From Pseudomonadota bacterium (GTDB lineage Bacteria > Pseudomonadota > Gammaproteobacteria > Burkholderiales > Rhodocyclaceae): 62,495 bases of DNA. Shown piece by piece: positions 59,162-62,495 of the stretch. Position 1 is the first letter of the stretch. The number at the start of each line of letters is the position of its first letter. Both the position numbers and the translations under genes were made by a program. The notes under the pieces are model-generated. The model was given only the letters and a program-made list of their open reading frames with translations, was not told the DNA's origin and ran no database searches. Location of the stretch: positions 1 through 62,495 of the forward strand of contig JAFEDI010000020.1 in the NCBI GenBank assembly GCA_018241725.1. The letters are read 5' to 3'.

Positions 59162-60022
59162 TCAGGCGGCGGCTAGCGCCTCGCCGTAGAGGGCCGAGAT
59201 CGGTGCCTCGATGATCTCGATGCCGAGACGCGCGCAGAAGCGGCGCTCCTTGGCAGTGGGCTCCTCGATCATCGCCCAGGCGGCCGGACCGGTCGCACAG
59301 TCGTAGATGATGTCGCTCATCACCATCCGCTCGGTGTCGCGATTGAGACGCAGGCCGAGGAACAGGTAGCGCTTACCCACCCGGCGGGCCTTCAGGAAGG
59401 GCGGAATGGAGAAGCCCCCCATCAGCTCGGTAATGTAATCCACATAGTCGGCATCGGAGGCGATGAAGTCCGGTTGCGGCCACGGCGTACCCATCGGCTT
59501 GAAGAGCACCGGCAGCGAGCTGTCCACGCCTTCGTTGCTGACTTCCGCGTACTTCTCGCCGTCGTGCTGGTACAGCCGGTAGCGGAAGGCCGTACCGGCC
59601 ATGCGGGCGATGCCCACCACCAGGATGTGCGGCGTCTTGGACCACAGGCGCTGCAGCTGAGTGTCCCGGTTGATGTCGATCACGTAATCGGGATTGAAAC
59701 CGGTCAGCCAGCCGTGGAAGGCCGAGTCGGTCCATTCGTCCGAGCCGTAGGTGGCGATCAGGAACTTGTTCACCGCCGCGCGGCCGCGCTTCAGCTCGAC
59801 GTTCATCGCCGCCCGCGGGAATTCGTACATCAGCCGCGGCGCCATCGGCTGGCCGTTGTTCATGGCCAGGATGAGGCTGTTGCTGTCAGCCGGGATCGGC
59901 TTGCCGGAGACCTTGTGGGTGACGTGCGAGAGCGCGCCGGCGCCCAGGTAGGGAACGATGTCGCCGGAAGCGAGGCCCGCATGCAGGCTGGCCAGGAGAT
60001 CGGCAGGAATGGTCTGACTCAT
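59162..60022 (-). CDS. SIR2-like NAD-binding-fold protein in the nif cluster
   Basis: 286 aa. SIR2_2-type fold: IVPYLGAGALSHVT (GAG dinucleotide loop, about 27-29), PDYVIDINRD (111-120; Asn118 and Asp120 in the TTNYD-like position), LFKPMGTP (about 173-180) and YLFLGLRLNRDTERMV (219-234). The usual H-G after the KLHG lysine reads M-G, so the catalytic histidine of SIR2 NADases seems missing. ATG 60022 with CGGAG six bases upstream; the frame opens earlier. Third gene after the sigma-54/NifA promoter of nifQ. Function unknown; candidate NAD or ADP-ribose sensor (inference). Confidence 0.78.
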   Translation of the reverse strand: MSQTIPADLLASLHAGLASGDIVPYLGAGALSHVTHKVSGKPIPADSNSLILAMNNGQPMAPRLMYEFPRAAMNVELKRGRAAVNKFLIATYGSDEWTDSAFHGWLTGFNPDYVIDINRDTQLQRLWSKTPHILVVGIARMAGTAFRYRLYQHDGEKYAEVSNEGVDSSLPVLFKPMGTPWPQPDFIASDADYVDYITELMGGFSIPPFLKARRVGKRYLFLGLRLNRDTERMVMSDIIYDCATGPAAWAMIEEPTAKERRFCARLGIEIIEAPISALYGEALAAA

Positions 60023-60069
60023 GGATGACTCCGTGGGGATGGAGAAAAAGGAGGGCAAACGCGGAAATC

Positions 60070-60099
60070 GCGGCAAGCGCCGCACCGGCCGCTTGCCGC
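60070..60099 (-). other. Intercistronic stem-loop between nifQ and the SIR2-like gene
   Basis: GCGGCAAGCG (60070-60079) pairs perfectly with CGCTTGCCGC (60090-60099), loop of 10. No U tract follows on the minus strand, so it probably stabilises or attenuates the nifQ message rather than ending it. Confidence 0.5.
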
Positions 60100-60133
60100 G
60101 GCCGGCGGACAAACGAGCCGGTGCGTACGGAAA

Positions 60134-60760
60134 TCAGGCATGCAGGGCCATTGCGGGCGGCGCGAAGGCCGCCAGCGGCAGCCCATCCTCGGGACCGAAG
60201 CAGGTCGGGCGGTCATTGCACACCGTGCAGCTCGGCGCCCGGCAGGCATGCACCTCGGCCCGGTCGCAGAGCTGTTTGTAGAAGAATTTCTTCCACTTCA
60301 TGTCGCCGCTGTTGAGGCCGTGGAGGACCGGGAAGTGGCTCTGCAGCACCTCACCGAGCATGTGGCGGGACGGCAGGCCCATGTCCTGCCACAGGTGGTT
60401 GGCCGACATGCAGGCGGTGGACACCGCGCAGGCCAGCCACAGGCTGCGCGTGTCGTCCTCGGCGCGGTGGTCCCACAACAGGGCCAGCAGGTCGGAAAAC
60501 TCGTCGAGGGAATTGGACGGGCGCGGCGCCGACTTCTGCATTGCACGCAGGGCCAGGTGGGTATTCCACTCCAGGTAGGGGAATTCGCTCTCCAGCAGCC
60601 AGGCGAATTCCTCGACGCCCAGGCCGGCGATCGGCGCCGAATATTCGGCCGGGCGCAGCGCGGCGCCGGCGATCACACCGGCCAGCGCGATGGTGGTCAC
60701 GTCGGACGGATCGCCGGCTGCAGCGAGGAGTTGCAGGTTCAGGTTGGCTGGGCTCGCCAT
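60134..60760 (-). CDS. nifQ: NifQ, molybdenum donor for FeMo-cofactor synthesis
   Basis: 208 aa. The C-terminal cysteine set C173-x4-C178-x2-C181-x5-C187 (ACRAPSCTVCNDRPTCFG) is the NifQ signature that holds the Mo-Fe-S cluster passed to NifEN/NifH; MKWKKFFYKQLCDRAEV precedes it as in the family. ATG 60760 has GGAGG five bases upstream. It is transcribed from a sigma-54 promoter with two NifA sites. In this genome it would draw on the same molybdate as the moaA-mobA-moeA pathway. Confidence 0.9.
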   Translation of the reverse strand: MASPANLNLQLLAAAGDPSDVTTIALAGVIAGAALRPAEYSAPIAGLGVEEFAWLLESEFPYLEWNTHLALRAMQKSAPRPSNSLDEFSDLLALLWDHRAEDDTRSLWLACAVSTACMSANHLWQDMGLPSRHMLGEVLQSHFPVLHGLNSGDMKWKKFFYKQLCDRAEVHACRAPSCTVCNDRPTCFGPEDGLPLAAFAPPAMALHA

Positions 60761-60801
60761 GATGGCCTCCGAAAAGATTGACCTCGAATGCCAGTCTTTA
60801 C

Positions 60802-60816
60802 GCAAAGCCCGTGCCA
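60802..60816 (-). promoter_or_regulatory. Sigma-54 promoter of nifQ
   Basis: On the minus strand TGGCAC-GGGCT-TTGC, a perfect -24/-12 element with 10 bp between GG and GC. Start expected near 60791, about 30 nt before the nifQ ATG. Very few such matches are expected by chance in 62 kb. Confidence 0.9.
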
Positions 60817-60876
60817 TACCCGGAATGGTCCCCTCCGCGCCGCCAATGCCGCGCCCGGCGCGGGATTCCGACTGTT

Positions 60877-60892
60877 TGTCGGTCGCCGCACA
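60877..60892. promoter_or_regulatory. NifA upstream activator site, proximal (nifQ)
   Basis: TGT-CGGTCGCCGC-ACA, an exact TGT-N10-ACA site about 70 bp from the -24 element of nifQ. Paired with a second site at 60922. Confidence 0.75.
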
Positions 60893-60921
60893 CAGCCCGC
60901 CGACGCGGGCTTCCCGCCAGT

Positions 60922-60937
60922 TGTCGTATTCGCGACA
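60922..60937. promoter_or_regulatory. NifA upstream activator site, distal (nifQ)
   Basis: TGT-CGTATTCGCG-ACA, an exact TGT-N10-ACA site with a longer dyad TTGTCG/CGACAA, about 115 bp from the -24 element. The two sites are 45 bp apart. Confidence 0.8.
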
Positions 60938-60994
60938 AGCCCCGTACGGAACGATTCGGCAGGGACGCGGGGACGCGCCCCTGAACGCAACCGC

Positions 60995-61834
60995 CTAGAA
61001 GGTGGTGACCTGCACCGAGTAGAGGCCGCCGATCACCGCGAACTCATCCTCGCCCTTCAACATGCCGGGCAGCAGGTGGTTATAGAAGAAGATCTTGGTC
61101 AGCGGGACCTCAGCCTGCAGGATGTAGTCACCGAACTCGCTGGCCCGCTCGCGGGACGTGGAGAAGGAATTGAGATTGTTGAGCAGGTAGATGCTGTCGG
61201 AGCGGCCTCCGCCGGCAATCCGCTCATGGGTATCGAGCTTGTTCACGCCCCGGTACAGCGTCAGGTGCGTGCGGTCCGGGTCCGGCCGGTGCAGCTCGTA
61301 CTGCGTATAGGCATATAAGAGATCGAGCTGCGCCTCAAGGGCGTTGGTGCCATACAGCCCGGCTGACCTCGCCTCCAGGTAGCGCCAGTAAACCTCGCTG
61401 CCGGTGTCGGCCAGCGAGCCCCGGTGGTAGCGCGGCGTCAGCCCGAAGCGCGACTCCACCCAGCCCTTCAGCACTGCCGCCTCGCGACCGTCCGCATCGA
61501 AAGCCCAGCCGCGCACCACACGCTGGTAATTGCTGTTGCCACGCGCCGGCGCGCGGTTGCGGCACGGCGCCAGGCGCCCGAGATCCGGGCTCAGCCCGGC
61601 ATCCTCCAGCGCCTCCAGGCGGAAGCTCACCACCATGTAGTCAACGAAACGCTGGGCCCTCAGAGCTACGTCGGGCAGCGCATCGAGCATGTCGAACAGG
61701 CTGCGGTGCAGTTCCCACACCCCGTCGATGACCAGCGGCGCCGGATTCCGCTGGTAGGTCAGGCCGCCGATGATCGCCGCCGGCAGGTTGCAGCGGTTGA
61801 TCGGCAGGCGCGCGCCCCTCGGCAAGGCCGGCAC
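60995..61834 (-). CDS. draT: NAD+-dinitrogen-reductase ADP-ribosyltransferase DraT
   Basis: 279 aa from GTG 61834, close to the 276-aa R. rubrum enzyme. Transfers ADP-ribose from NAD to NifH Arg101 to switch nitrogenase off. ART motifs: LYRG with Arg195, the NNLNSFSTSRERASEFGDY block, and the E-x-E catalytic pair near GEDEFAVIGG (E262/E264). The frame continues upstream to ATG 61909, but GGGGAGGAAC sits 3-9 bases before GTG 61834 and the extension overlaps a NifA site, so GTG is preferred. No draG occurs in the window. Confidence 0.9.
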   Translation of the reverse strand: MPALPRGARLPINRCNLPAAIIGGLTYQRNPAPLVIDGVWELHRSLFDMLDALPDVALRAQRFVDYMVVSFRLEALEDAGLSPDLGRLAPCRNRAPARGNSNYQRVVRGWAFDADGREAAVLKGWVESRFGLTPRYHRGSLADTGSEVYWRYLEARSAGLYGTNALEAQLDLLYAYTQYELHRPDPDRTHLTLYRGVNKLDTHERIAGGGRSDSIYLLNNLNSFSTSRERASEFGDYILQAEVPLTKIFFYNHLLPGMLKGEDEFAVIGGLYSVQVTTF

Positions 61835-61985
61835 GCGTTCCTCCCCTTTCACTCCGACGACATCCTCCAAGCTGTGAAACTCCTTACAAAGCGTGGGGTC
61901 TTGTCGCATCCCACACGCGACAAGAGCACCCTACAAAAACAATTTAATCAAATAAATTCAATAACTTGAATAAACAAAGAGAACA
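61835..61985. promoter_or_regulatory. Divergent draT-nifH regulatory region
   Basis: Short stretch between draT and the nifH promoter. It holds one exact NifA site (61873-61888, next entry), a TGTCGC/GCGACA inverted repeat (61902-61922) and a very A/T-rich run (61930-61982) suited to IHF-induced bending, though the IHF consensus is matched only approximately. No clear promoter for draT was identified. Confidence 0.55.
61873..61888. promoter_or_regulatory. NifA upstream activator site (nifH)
   Basis: TGT-GAAACTCCTT-ACA, exact TGT-N10-ACA, about 105 bp before the nifH -24 element, the usual distance. It also lies within 40 bp of the draT start, so NifA binding could affect draT. Confidence 0.75.
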
Positions 61986-62000
61986 TGGCACAGCGCTTGC
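61986..62000 (+). promoter_or_regulatory. Sigma-54 promoter of nifH
   Basis: TGGCAC-AGCGC-TTGC, near-perfect -24/-12 element with the GG and GC 10 bp apart. Start expected about 62011, with AAGGAGA (62049-62055) before the ATG. Confidence 0.93.
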
Positions 62001-62025
62001 GATTAGGTAATCACACGAGGCATAG

Positions 62026-62495
<470 letters not shown>

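Noticed and set aside
61930-61982. IHF site between NifA site and nifH promoter
   Set aside because: A/T-rich and near WATCAANNNNTTR, but off by one position; left as composition only.

Overview
The window is GC-rich chromosomal DNA of a diazotrophic betaproteobacterium. The NifH/DraT/NifQ set, the gene content and the codon usage point to Rhodocyclaceae, most like Azospira/Dechlorosoma; this assignment is inference from protein resemblance only. Almost all of it is single-copy housekeeping DNA. Accessory character is confined to the first ~2 kb and a few small loci.

Layout. 1-1340 is the scar of mobile DNA: the 3' end of an IS66-family element, a HigB/HigA-type toxin-antitoxin pair under a self-overlapping operator, and a 3' fragment of tRNA-Asn with its terminator (an attachment-site relic). 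1743-1973 is an exact 21-bp-period degenerate array of eleven units. 2.2-7.0 kb holds a NarX-like kinase/LuxR-type regulator pair converging on a substrate-binding protein/PQQ-dehydrogenase operon; both promoter regions carry the same 15-bp dyad. Then follow a poly-HAMP chemoreceptor, moaA-mobA-moeA (molybdopterin), an unknown gene with PPK2, a PabB-PabC fusion, a ParA/ribbon-helix-helix pair, a macrodomain protein, metY behind a possible structured leader RNA, thyA-folA, an amino-acid decarboxylase, dcd, a small lipoprotein with Mrp/ApbC, metG, a SulP transporter with acylphosphatase, two cyclic-di-GMP enzymes, dnaE with a WbuC cupin, a CNNM/CorC protein, a rhomboid protease, a quinone oxidoreductase, malic enzyme, a second orphan ParA, an asparagine-synthetase-like protein lacking its N-terminal cysteine, uvrD, yajC-secD-secF, a phosphopantetheinyl transferase and a Gcr-family membrane protein.

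The right end (59.1-62.5 kb) is the edge of a nitrogen-fixation cluster. nifH runs off the window to the right behind a near-consensus sigma-54 promoter and a NifA site. Divergently lie draT (GTG start), then nifQ and a SIR2-like gene. nifQ has its own perfect sigma-54 site preceded by two exact TGT-N10-ACA NifA sites, which by position also covers the SIR2-like gene. The NifH segment contains Arg101, the residue DraT modifies. A SIR2-fold protein co-expressed with nitrogenase next to an NAD-consuming nitrogenase regulator is, in my view, the best candidate for an undescribed function here; no draG is in the window.
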